Assembly: GCA_013399305.1 (NCBI GenBank) | Contig: VXAI01000015.1 | Location: 40,702-104,701 of the forward strand | Length of the DNA stretch: 64,000 nucleotides | Reading direction: 5' to 3' | Source of the DNA: Rostratula benghalensis | Lineage: Eukaryota; Chordata; Aves; Charadriiformes; Rostratulidae | In this document: piece after piece, positions 48,001 to 57,134 of the stretch | Numbering within the stretch: position 1 is the first letter of the stretch | How the letters are laid out: each line of letters opens with the position of its first letter | Notes under the pieces: generated by a model | What the model was told of the DNA's origin: nothing | Databases searched by the model: none | Seen by the model: only the letters and a program-made list of their open reading frames with translations | Program-made: the position numbers and the translations under genes

Positions 48001-49738
48001 AGGGGTTTTCCTCTCTGTTCAAGGAAGGGATCTCTTCCCTTCCAAGGGAACTCTTCCCTTTTCAAGGAAGAGCTGCTGAAGTTTCACCGTGAGATGTGCA
48101 GGAGTCCGAGGAGCCCTTGACAGGGACCCCAGGGCTTGGCACAGCCACAAAAGCCCCTGGTGATGCTCCCGAGGCAGGAGATGAGCTGGGTTAGCTCCCA
48201 GCCGTACAGTCTGGGGCTAAAGAGACCCCTTCAGCTGAGAGACCTGTCCTGGTCACACCTAAACATTAGCTAGTAAATCCCTTCATATCCCAGTTCTTGC
48301 TCATGAGCACGTTTGGTCTGTGTTGAGCAGTTTGACGTTGGGTTTATAATGATGCCCCAGGCACCGGTTGTACAGCCCCTGTGCCCACCAAGGCAGGAAA
48401 GGTCCCACTGCAAGCTTCATGCCCCCTACCCACCAAGAGGCACAACAGGGTTTCAGCCAGGCTTTGCCCAGCTAACGCGTTGTCCCCCACTGCCATTCGG
48501 TGTGTGGGAAGCCTTCAGAAGCCTTGCTGACCCCCGGGGCCAACAGGTCCAGCTGCCTTAGCCCAGCCTGGCCACACAAGGGGTGGCCCTCGGTGGGACC
48601 TTTGCTGCCCTGGTGAGTCTCAGGAGTGGAAATGTGAGGATTCTGACCCGTAAACATGGCTGTTTATAATCTCAGCCCCGCTGCCTCCTCAGCCCCCTGA
48701 TGCTTCACACCGACCCTCTTGTCACTCCACTTCTGCAGCGCGTGGCACTAACCTGGTGACACACAAAGCGCTTACGTGCTTTGAAGTTTAGCTCCTGACC
48801 CAGGAGCTTGAGTGATTAGGGAGGATCATCAGTAATCAGTACAAATGAGCTCTAACGAGGCCTCCCTCGGCCTCGCCAACTGGACAGCATTGTTCTTGGC
48901 CAGGGCTGCTAGCACTCCTCTGCTGACTGAACTTCGGGGACACCCACCAGGTCACACACACAGCAGGGGATACAGATTAGTCTGGATTTGATCAGCTGCT
49001 GCCAGGGCTGGGGTCTGTAACACTGAGACGATCTGCCAGGAACCAGCGTGAGGCGGCTTAATCGGGAGAGGTGCTGAGTGTGTGTGTTTGATACTGCTTT
49101 TCTGGATGCTGTTTCCTCAGCCACCTCGCAGTTTCAGGAACCCCTTCCCAGCTGCAGTGCCGTATCTGTTACACCACAACCCCAGGAGCAAGAATGGGGG
49201 AACATGCAGGGACACATTCTGGGACCCACACTGACCTGGGCCAAGCAGGGTAGGGAGCAGGGGGCGAGTGGTTTTTCTCCTCTCCCCAAACTGACTTCTC
49301 CAAGGCTGTGTCCTGTTTCAGGGGCCTCCAAGGTATACTACAAAAGCAACAAGCCCCTTGAATTCTTAATCCACAGATGTAAGTCTTTATTTCTAAAGGC
49401 AAACACATTGTGGAAGACCCAAATTACTAAAACATCATTGGGACTTAGAAGCAGCTGCTGCTAATGCAGTTGGTGACCAAAGTGCAGGCACAAGGCTTGG
49501 CAGGCATCTGAAGCTTTGGGGAACACCAAGATCAGGCAGAAGGACAAACATAGAGGCAAACATTAAGTTATTTGCTCCCCTCCACAGCACAGTGAGTGAA
49601 TTTAATACGATCTCTGACGATTCATCCAGCCCTCGCCAAAGTCCTCCAGAAAAAAACCACCCAGGATCTTATGTTCTCCTGGACAAACACAGGGAGAAAA
49701 ACCATAGCAGTACAACGGTTGGCTGCGCCCCCCGCTCT
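45061..49738. other. CABP1-MLEC intergenic region
   Basis: No recognisable gene or transposon. Many 60-195-codon open frames exist on both strands without splice context or resemblance to known proteins. Two near-identical ~20-nt TCTTCCCTT...AAGGAA units sit side by side at about 48,029-48,070 and could form small hairpins. Confidence 0.7.
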
Positions 49739-49810
49739 CCCCCCCCCCCCCCCCCTCCTGGACAAACACAGGGAGANNNNNNNNNNNNNNNNNNNNNNNN
49801 NNNNNNNNNN
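49676..49810. other. Assembly gap with duplicated flank
   Basis: 34 N at 49,777-49,810. The 22 bases directly before the gap (49,755-49,776) are an exact copy of 49,676-49,697, and a run of 17 C (49,739-49,755) leads into the second copy. The sequence resumes in C-rich DNA. This pattern suggests a false local duplication at a hard-to-sequence C tract, not biology. Confidence 0.85.
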
Positions 49811-50109
49811 CCTCCCCCCGCCGCCCCGTTTATTGACTGTTTTACTTTTCAAGCAGATTACTGTGGTCCAAAGTGGCTGCCCGCCACCGGGCTGTCTCGC
49901 TCCTTACCGGGCGGGCCGGTAGCTGCCTTTTCCCATACTTCACGGCAGGGATGAACTAAGGAAGCAGCGTGTTTCGCTGAGGCAGTAGAGCGGACACGAA
50001 ACTACCGGGATGTAACGCTTGCGCTCCCCCGGCGGCGCTCCCAGCCGCTCCTCCGGGCCGTGCCCGGCTCCCGCCGCCGCCCAGGCCCGCTCCCGCCGCA
50101 GCGCCGCCC

Positions 50110-50123
50110 GTTGCCGCGGCAAC
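50110..50123. promoter_or_regulatory. RFX X-box palindrome
   Basis: GTTGCCGCGGCAAC is a perfect 14-bp palindrome fitting the RFX X-box form GTTRCC-N(0-3)-GGYAAC. It lies about 540 bp upstream of the MLEC start codon. RFX factors activate ciliary and some housekeeping genes. Confidence 0.55.
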
Positions 50124-50492
50124 GCACAGCCCTCCCCGCTTCCCGCCGCCGTCCCACGATGCTTTGCGCTTCGGCCGCGCTGGAGCTCTCCGATTGGCGG
50201 GTCAGAGGGGGCGGGGTTCTCCCCTCAGGCGTCCGGCGTTGAGGGGAGCTCGCCCGGCTGCGTCTCCGTCCCGGAGGCGCTGCGGGAAAGCCTCGGTCCA
50301 CACCCGCCGCTCCCTCCTGGGGCAGCCGGTTCTGCCCCTGCTCCCCTCCCCGAACGGGTGGTACTGGCCCCGGGCGCTGAGGGCCGGTAGGGACCGGCTC
50401 CCCGCCGCGCTCCCGCCGCAGCGCGCCGCCGTCCCCTCGCCTCTCAACCGAGCCTGCTCGCCCGCTCCCGCCGCCCATTGGCCCGGCGCCTT

Positions 50493-50555
50493 ATGAATAT
50501 GCAGATAAAGACCCACGGCCGCCTAATGGCAGGCGGGCAGCTAATTAATATTCAT
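50493..50555. promoter_or_regulatory. AT-rich POU/homeodomain-like inverted repeat
   Basis: ATGAATAT at 50,493-50,500 is mirrored by ATATTCAT at 50,548-50,555. The first arm continues as ATGAATATGCAG, 11 of 12 matches to the POU dimer site ATG[AC]ATAT[GT]CAT. The second is embedded in TAATTAATATTCAT. These AT-rich islands stand out in a GC-rich promoter. Confidence 0.35.
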
Positions 50556-50606
50556 CTTACTGCGTGTGGATTGGTGTGGGCGCGCTCCGCCCCGGCAGCG
50601 GGTTAG

Positions 50607-50624
50607 GCCGCCCCCTGGCGGCGG
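50607..50624 (+). promoter_or_regulatory. CTCF-like site at MLEC start
   Basis: GCCGCCCCCTGGCGGCGG closely fits the CTCF core (consensus GCGCCCCCTGGTGGC on this strand). It lies about 35-50 bp before the MLEC ATG, probably in the 5' UTR. Confidence 0.45.
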
Positions 50625-50658
50625 CAGGAAGGGGCGGGCGCGGCGCCGGGAGCCCGAG

Positions 50659-50863
50659 ATGGTGGGCGCCGGGGCGCGCGGGGCGCCGCTGCTGCCGCCC
50701 TTGCTGCTGCTGCTGCTGCTGCTGTTGCCGCCGCTGCTGCGGGGCGCGGCGGGCGGCCTGGCCGACAGCGTCGTCTGGGCCGTCAACGCCGGCGGCGATG
50801 CCCATGTGGACGTGAACGGGATCCACTTCCGCAAGGACCCGCTCGAGGGCCGCGTGGGCCGAG
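50659..50863 (+). CDS. MLEC: MLEC exon 1 (signal peptide and domain start)
   Basis: 68 codons plus 1 nt, ending GAG|gtgagg. It starts [14 protein letters not shown], then nine consecutive Leu, mostly CTG codons, so part of the signal peptide is encoded by a trinucleotide repeat. The mature start is likely near [15 protein letters not shown], homologous to human ESVIWAVNAGG, and the exon ends [15 protein letters not shown]. No stop separates this ATG from codons further upstream, but homology and the signal peptide favour it. Confidence 0.95.
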
Positions 50864-53800
50864 GTGAGGACGGGGGGGGTGCGGGGGTGACACGCCGGTA
50901 CCGCGCGAGGGGCCCGCCTGGGGCGGGGGAGCGGAGGTTGTCGGTGTGGCCTCCCTCAGAGCCCGGCTCCGCACGGGACGGCGGGGCTTGTCTGTGTCCG
51001 CGGGGGTCCGGACCCCGCGTCCCCTCGGCGCCGTCCCGCCTCCTCCCGCAGGACTGCGGTGGCCCGGGCAGGCTCCTCTCCCGCAGCCGCCAGGGCCCGG
51101 CGTCCCGGAGGGGGCGGCCGGAGCAGGAGGGGGTAGTGAGGGCCCGCGGGGAGCGCCGGCCCAGCCCCCGCACGGCACTTGTCACCCGCCGGGACTGCGG
51201 CCACCCCCCTCCTCCCAGCGGGCCGCAGACCCCCGTCCCCGCGGCGGAGCGGGCCCCGGTCCCTGGCGGCGGCGGGGTGAGCCCTGCGGGCCGCGGGGTT
51301 GTGTAATGCCGCGGGGGGGAAAGCCGCTCCTCGCCGGCTGGAGTGGAATTTCGGCTGGAAAGGCGAAGAGAGCGGTCAGGCTGCCAAACCGGCCGCATGA
51401 AGCCGCCTGGCTCCTTCTGGTTTTTTTTTATTATTATTTTTTCCCTCATTTTTCCACCGAAAGACCCCAGTTTCCACAGCGAGATCTGGCAGTTTGAAGC
51501 CCAGCCTGCGCCACGCTGAGTAGAGTGAGAACACGCGGTGCGGGCTCTGCGCCGAGGAATGGCTCTCGGTGCGGGGCGATGCTGGTCACCAGCAGCCTGG
51601 TCCCCTCCGGGGGATGGCACAGGCTGGTGGCTGGGGCCCCGGTGCTGCAGGCGGGCAGGAGGAGGGTGCAGGTGGCTGGTCTGCTGCTTGTCCTCCACCC
51701 CTGCCAGCATGGGTGGATAAGAGCAGGGCAGGGACAGAAGCAGCAGTGGGGGCAGATAGAACGTGATCAGCTGCTTGAACTACTGAATCAGTAAAAGCAT
51801 CCATCTAGCACACAGGACAGGATGGAGAACTAATATTGCACTTGTACTTGGGTTACCTTTGCCTACTTCCCCTTGAAAGCGCTCAAGTTACATGAATTTC
51901 ACATGTCATTGGTGCACCAAAACTTAGTTGATTTCACAAATGTGTTGGTAAGTTAACTGTGCAGAGAAGATCTGTTTAAGTCTAACCTTCACTTTTTCTG
52001 TGTAGGATGGTGAGGGCTGTCCTGTGCTATACATGTAGGGCCGCTGTTTCTTACCCTGTGTGAGTGCCAGTCTGGCTGGAGAACTGTTTGGGCACGATGG
52101 ATACAGAGGAGGTCACATTTAAATACGAATACAGTTTATTAGGAGGTTTTTTCCCCCCCAGTGGAAGCTGGCGCCCCAGCCACACGAGGTACCCTGATCA
52201 CCGGTCACCTTCCCTTCACAGACTTCTCACATGTGTGACTTGAAGGAGAACGTCCTTGTGGGCCTGAACAATTTATTTTTGAGTTGAGGAGAATAAAGGG
52301 TCTTTTTCTCATGCGTGCTGTTACGTGCTTTTCCTTTGTGGAAAGCCTGTGGTGTCTCTGGACAGCAGGCTGTCCCAGTAATCCCGCCCCAGCCAGCAGC
52401 GCCAGGCACAGCGGAGGAGACTTTACCCCTTTGAGCTCTCAGCTGCTTTTTCCTCAATGGCTTTTTATTGCACTATTGTTTCAGCTTACTCTGGGCTCCT
52501 CTCTGTGTTGATAGGCATGTAATGGCCACAGCAGAAATACGTGGCTCACTGGGTGCAAATGACCTAGGGGTAGCGTTTCTGCGCTGAACCGCCTTTTGGG
52601 CAAATTGAAACCTTTTCTTTTCTTTCTCCCCTCAGGCTTCAGTTCAGATGCTGTGCCCTGAAGGACAAACTGTGCTGATGGCAATTATAGAATAGCCAGG
52701 TGCCAACCATAAGTTGAGTCGCAGCTTAATGTGTACCGCTTGTCTCTGGGTGAGCTGCTGCTCAGCTCACCCGGTGCACTGTGGAATCAAGCTCACTTCC
52801 ACAGCTTTGTCAGCAGCCCTCTGGTATGCAGGTGACAGCTCTTCCTCTCCAGTTACCTTCTTGGCTATTAAAGGACTTTCTTCCTATGCAGGCTTTCCTC
52901 TAATAGGAGCTGACTTCTGCGGAGTCCTTGGTTTGCTGTAATCTGTGGCTGGCCAGAAATATCTGTGTGGGAGGACAGGTCAAACTTTTCACCCTCTGTA
53001 TTTCTGGTGATTAGAGTTTTCAGCCTTTGTGCCTGGGTTCCAGCAGTAAAGAGAAGCAGGAGATTGTCTGAGTAGCTGCCTGTGAAACAGGAGAGTAAGG
53101 ACTGGCATTAATTTCCTCTCGCTCGTTTGCATTGGCTCCATCTCTGGCACCGGTTTCTCTGTTCTTGCTTTGTCTTGGCCAATGCAGCGTCTGTTCCCAT
53201 GGAAATGGGGGTGGAAGTGGCAAGTGTCAGCAGAGAACTTCACCTGGATCAGCTTCTCCTGGCTGAAGGGCAGGTGGTGTCCAGAGTCTTCCCTCCTGCC
53301 TCTGCTTTGCTGGGGAATTACCTGATTTTGAGGTCCTGAGGCACACATCAGTTTGCACTTGTAGGGTAACCCCGACACTACAAGAAGTCAAGTCAGGTTA
53401 AGATCTTTTGAGGGCTGCTCTAGAGGTGGTGAAATAATGGTTGAGAAGAGGCAAATTTTAAGACTTCTGTTATTTTCTCAGATATTGCCCTGCTTGGGAA
53501 TACTGTTTGGGCCCTTCTCAGGGGGCTGCTCAAATGCTTTCAGGCAGTGCCCATTTCAGATAGGTGGCTGTTTGAACCGCAGCTGATAGAGCTGGTGCTC
53601 TTGAAACCCTTGTGTGTCTTTCTTGCTTCCTTTTTCCTGCCTTCAAGATGGCAGCTATTGCATGGTTGTGGTGAGAAGAAAGGGTTTTGTAAGATGTTTA
53701 ATGCTTTTCACCCTTGTGCCGTTCCCCAGGCTTTCACCTGGGGAGGGTGAGTCTCTAAAACCCGAAGCCATCGACTGCTAACTGCAAGTCTGTTGAATGA

Positions 53801-56800
53801 ATGAGTCCAGTCAGTCCTGCGCTGACAGTTTGGGTTTTGTACTCAGAGTTTGTCATTTGAAAGCCTTGTAAAAATATTCTAGGTGGTTTTCTTCTTTGAA
53901 GCAGGAGTCAATGGCCAAGTCCTCTGGCTCCGTGCCCTGTTTGTGAAACAGACTCTTCTTTCTGAAGCGGCAGAGTGAGCTTGAACTGAGTGTTAGACTG
54001 CAGCTGGTCCAGACCTGTTTTTCCAGAGGACCCGGGTTCTGGGGCTTTGGCTGCCTCTGCTTCTGCTCCGGTAGTGCCGCCTCCTGGCCGAGCAAAGAGG
54101 GCAGACCTCTCTGGGAGGGAGTAAGTGTTAAGGCCCCTTAGGGAGTTAAGCACTTACAAGAGTATATAAAGGGCCGCTTCCCTGTGCCTCAGAAGTTAAC
54201 CCTTCTTTTCACGGTTTTGTGCTTGAAATGCAGCTTCTGACTATGGTATGAAGCTGCCAATCTTGCGGTCCAATGCAGAAGATCAGATTCTGTACCAGAC
54301 CGAGCGTTACAATGAGGAAACCTTTGGCTATGAAGTTCCCATCAAAGAGGAGGGTGACTACGTGCTGGTGTTGAAGTTTGCAGAGGTCTATTTTGCACAG
54401 TCCCAGCAGAAGGTAAGCGACAGTTCCTTGCTTGTGTCTTTGCTGGGAGGTCCTGGCTAAGACTGTGTGCGTCCAGGTTGCCTCTGCTGCTTTGCATGCT
54501 GGAGAAGAGAGTGGAGTAAGGCACTAGTGGTTAACTTAATTACTAGAGCTGTCGTGGGTTCTGGAACTTCAAGCTCTCTTCCACATTCCAGATACACAGT
54601 TGGCCTGGAAAACTGCATTACAAAATACTCAAACGAGCATATGAAACTAAACATAACTAGCACTAGAGTTTTAGGATCTGTTTGGGCTGTGCTGGCTCTA
54701 AGGGAAAAGTATTTTTGCCTTTTTCCTGAACGCTTGTTCCTGACCTGATGCCATGCTTGTGCCAAAAGAAGTATTGCACAGATGAACTGGGGAACTGATC
54801 TGGGTTAAATAACCTGCTCACAAAACAATTTTTATGAGTATAATAAGACTTGATACTGACTCAAACTGATCCCAAAAGCACAGAGTTAAATTCAACCCTC
54901 TTTATTACTATTTAGAAAAGAATAATCCTTGACCACTTTTGAAATCCCTCCTGTACAGACGTGGAAGCAGAGGCACAAAGAACTCAAGCCCCTGTGATAA
55001 GTTGGGACAGAGGTGGTGTATGTTTTAGTCTGTCTTTCCCCTGGCTCCATCAGCTTCTGTAGAGTCCTGCTCCTTAAGCACTGTGCTGCTTTCCTGCCAG
55101 AGAAGTATTTCAGGGAACAAAACTGGTGGGGCTGGCTTACAGAATGGATGCAAAAAGCAGCCTCAGATGAAACTGAAGGTCTGAGGTGTCTTTGGTTCCT
55201 CTTCCTTCATGTGGTTCTGCTGGGATTCCCCAGGTGCTGAGTGAAGTTTGAGTCATTACAGCCCTGAGGAGGACTTTCACTCTGAATTCACAGATGTGGT
55301 TAGCAGTTCAACATTTTACCTCCTTCAAACCGTATGTCCTTCATCAGCTTGTTTCCTTTTCTGTGCTCTGCTGCAGGCTGTTTGTTGGAAATAGCTTAAC
55401 TCCCTAGGGTGTGGTGTGCAGCAGCCACCCTGGGGTGGTAGGAGCAGGTCTTCAGCCAGTATGTGGAAAGATTGTAGAAGACAAGTATGAATAAACCAGA
55501 ATTAAATCGGGCTGTTTGCAGTTCTGAACAGCAAGCATAGGGGCTATTTTAAAAGCAGGAGGCAGATTTTCAGGGTATTTGAAAGCAATTTCAGTGCTTC
55601 GGTGTCCTTGGCTGCTTTTGGGCTCTGAATCCTCAAGGGAGTGGGACAATGCATGCTGCAATGCTTTCTAGTCCTGGGTGCATAACAAGCAGAGACCTTT
55701 CCTGTTCTGTTCCCCTTTCAACCATCACATGCCTGAATCTGTTCTGACACCCTGTCATTTCTTTCCCCCTGCAGGTATTTGATGTTCGCCTGAATGGCCA
55801 TGTGGTGGTGAAGGACTTGGACATTTTTGACAGAGTTGGACACAGCACAGCTCATGATGAGATCATTCCCATGAGTATCAAAAAGGGGAAACTGAGTGTC
55901 CAGGGAGAGGTTTCCACGTTCACGGGGAAGCTCCACATTGAGTTTGTAAAGGTACTAAGTTTTGCTGATCCTCCTGTTCCTCTTTCTCCAGCTGTGAGGT
56001 GCAGCTGAGTGCTGGGGGAGGAGAGCTGATGGTAGCAGGACTGGGGTCAGGGGGGGATATTTCTTGCCTCAAAGCTGCAGCGCTGACTTCCTCCTTTGCT
56101 TTCTCTAGGGCTACTATGACAATCCAAAAATCTGTGCCCTATACATCCTGCAAGGAACAGTGGAAGGTAAGCACAGTTTTTGAGCCAGAAGGCTCTTCCT
56201 CCTTGGAGAGCAGCCTGTTGCTTCTCAGACCATGAGATCATAGCTCTTGTTCACCCACCTCCGCCAAAGCTGTCTCTCTCTCGGCAAGTTCCCACAGAGT
56301 GCAGTTGCAGGGTGAAATTGGTGTGTAGGGTCCTGCTCCTCCAAGTACAGAAAGCTGTGTCGTTTTGGGAATAAGACAAATCAGCTTGGTTTGGGATTCC
56401 CTGCATGTGGTGGTAGAGGAGAAGGGAACACGTTTGGTCACTCTTAGCTTACAGCTACAGATGAATTCCCTCTGGCCTTGGATGTCAGCAGTCACCCTGC
56501 AGACAAGTAATTTACAGGAGATCTTTTAGCTAGTAGTTAAGAGTTTCTTGCCTGGAGCTTTGTTTTGCCTCCTCAGCTTGAGGACAAGGGAGTGGTTTTT
56601 TTTCCCAGATATGAGTTCCTCTGGGGAGCACTAGTAAAATCCTTGCTCTTTCATCACCTTCTTTGTCAGTCTGCTCTGGAGTTGCAGCCTCTCCTGCTCC
56701 TGGCCAGAGGAAGTTTAGGACCCCTCCCTGACCAAAGCATCAATTTGCTGGGAGGGTGCTCCTGTTTCCTGGTGCTTGGCCAGAGTGTTGGTGTGGTGTT

Positions 56801-57134
56801 GGGTGCCCATGTTCATGCTGGATCGGGGGAAGGAGAAGGGAGTGACCTGAGCGATTTCCCAAGTTACATCCTGGCTCCTCACAACCTTTTGTCTTGTCCA
56901 ACAGATGTTCCAAAGCTGCAGCCGCATCCGGGTCTGGAGAAGAAAGAGGAAGATGATGATGAAGATGAATATGATGATGGCTCCAGTGTTAAAAAACAGG
57001 CAAATAAGAACCGGGTTCAGTCAGGCCCACGCACACCAAACCCCTATGCCTCGGACAACAGCAGCCTCATGTTTCCTATATTGGTGGCCTTCGGTGTCTT
57101 CATTCCTACCCTCTTCTGCCTCTGCCGATTGTGA
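50659..57134 (+). CDS. MLEC: Malectin, whole gene
   Basis: ER membrane-anchored lectin that binds diglucosylated N-glycans (Glc2Man9GlcNAc2) and, with ribophorin I, helps retain misfolded glycoproteins. Five coding exons give 282 residues (human 292, from memory). A Leu-rich signal peptide occupies about 1-31 and the malectin domain about 36-215. A Lys/Glu/Asp-rich acidic segment follows at 218-232, with a C-terminal membrane helix at about 260-279 and a tiny CRL tail. The glucose-contacting residues reported for Xenopus malectin map to Tyr72, Tyr94, Tyr121, Phe122 and Asp191 here, and all are present. Between signal peptide and TM the match to human is near-complete; the signal peptide is shorter. 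Junctions are GT-AG and phase-consistent. Confidence 0.97.
50864..54233 (+). other. MLEC: MLEC intron 1
   Basis: The first 450 bp are still CpG island; the rest is ordinary. A TATA-like element stands at its 3' end (listed separately). No other gene is seen. Confidence 0.8.
54163..54170 (+). promoter_or_regulatory. TATA-box-like element before MLEC exon 2
   Basis: TATATAAA followed by GGGCCGC, a near-ideal TATA context, 63-70 bp upstream of exon 2. A start about 30 bp downstream would include exon 2, whose first in-frame ATG (54,248) would give a malectin without signal peptide or the first glucose-contacting Tyr. Confidence 0.3.
54234..54412 (+). CDS. MLEC: MLEC exon 2
   Basis: 179 nt after gaaatgcag, ending CAGAAG|gtaagc in phase 0. 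It begins [13 protein letters not shown] and runs through [14 protein letters not shown] to [13 protein letters not shown]. It carries four of the five sugar-contacting residues (Tyr72, Tyr94, Tyr121, Phe122). Confidence 0.97.
54413..55774 (+). other. MLEC: MLEC intron 2
   Basis: 1.36 kb without a recognisable feature. Confidence 0.8.
55775..55951 (+). CDS. MLEC: MLEC exon 3
   Basis: 177 nt, phase 0 at both ends, after ttccccctgcag and before AAG|gtacta. It encodes [20 protein letters not shown], then [20 protein letters not shown] and [16 protein letters not shown], the central beta-sandwich of the malectin fold. It differs from human at only a few residues. Confidence 0.97.
56109..56166 (+). 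CDS. MLEC: MLEC exon 4
   Basis: 58 nt after tttctctag, ending GAAG|gtaagc in phase 1. It encodes [19 protein letters not shown]. Asp191, the fifth glucose-contacting residue, is the D of YYDN. Confidence 0.96.
56167..56904 (+). other. MLEC: MLEC intron 4
   Basis: 738 bp without a recognisable feature. The frame of exon 5 happens to be open upstream for over 100 codons, but the acceptor at 56,904 and homology fix the exon start. Confidence 0.8.
56905..57134 (+). CDS. MLEC: MLEC last coding exon (acidic tail and membrane anchor)
   Basis: After cttgtccaacag it encodes [14 protein letters not shown], the acidic run [12 protein letters not shown], the conserved [20 protein letters not shown] block, and the membrane helix [19 protein letters not shown] ending CRL, then TGA at 57,132. 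The last ~45 residues are identical to human as far as I recall; the acidic run varies in length between species. Confidence 0.97.

Larger units (their letters stand above)
49850..51330 (+). promoter_or_regulatory. MLEC: CpG island, MLEC promoter
   Basis: Strongly CpG-rich from just after the gap to about 51.33 kb, covering MLEC exon 1. It contains inverted CCAAT boxes (ATTGG at 50,194, 50,477 and 50,570), an RFX-type palindrome, a POU-like inverted repeat and a CTCF-like site close to the start codon. No TATA box, as usual for a housekeeping gene. A 389-codon minus-strand open frame (50,541-51,710) spans the island and is judged a composition artefact. Confidence 0.85.

Noticed and set aside
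50541..51710. 389-codon minus-strand open frame across the MLEC CpG island
   Set aside because: Longest open frame in the window, but Arg/Pro/Gly/Ser-rich, antisense to MLEC exon 1, without splice context or recognisable domains. GC-rich islands produce such frames by lacking AT-rich stop codons.
56565..56904. Upstream extension of the last MLEC exon frame
   Set aside because: The acceptor at 56,904, the phase from exon 4 and homology to malectin fix the exon start; upstream openness is chance.
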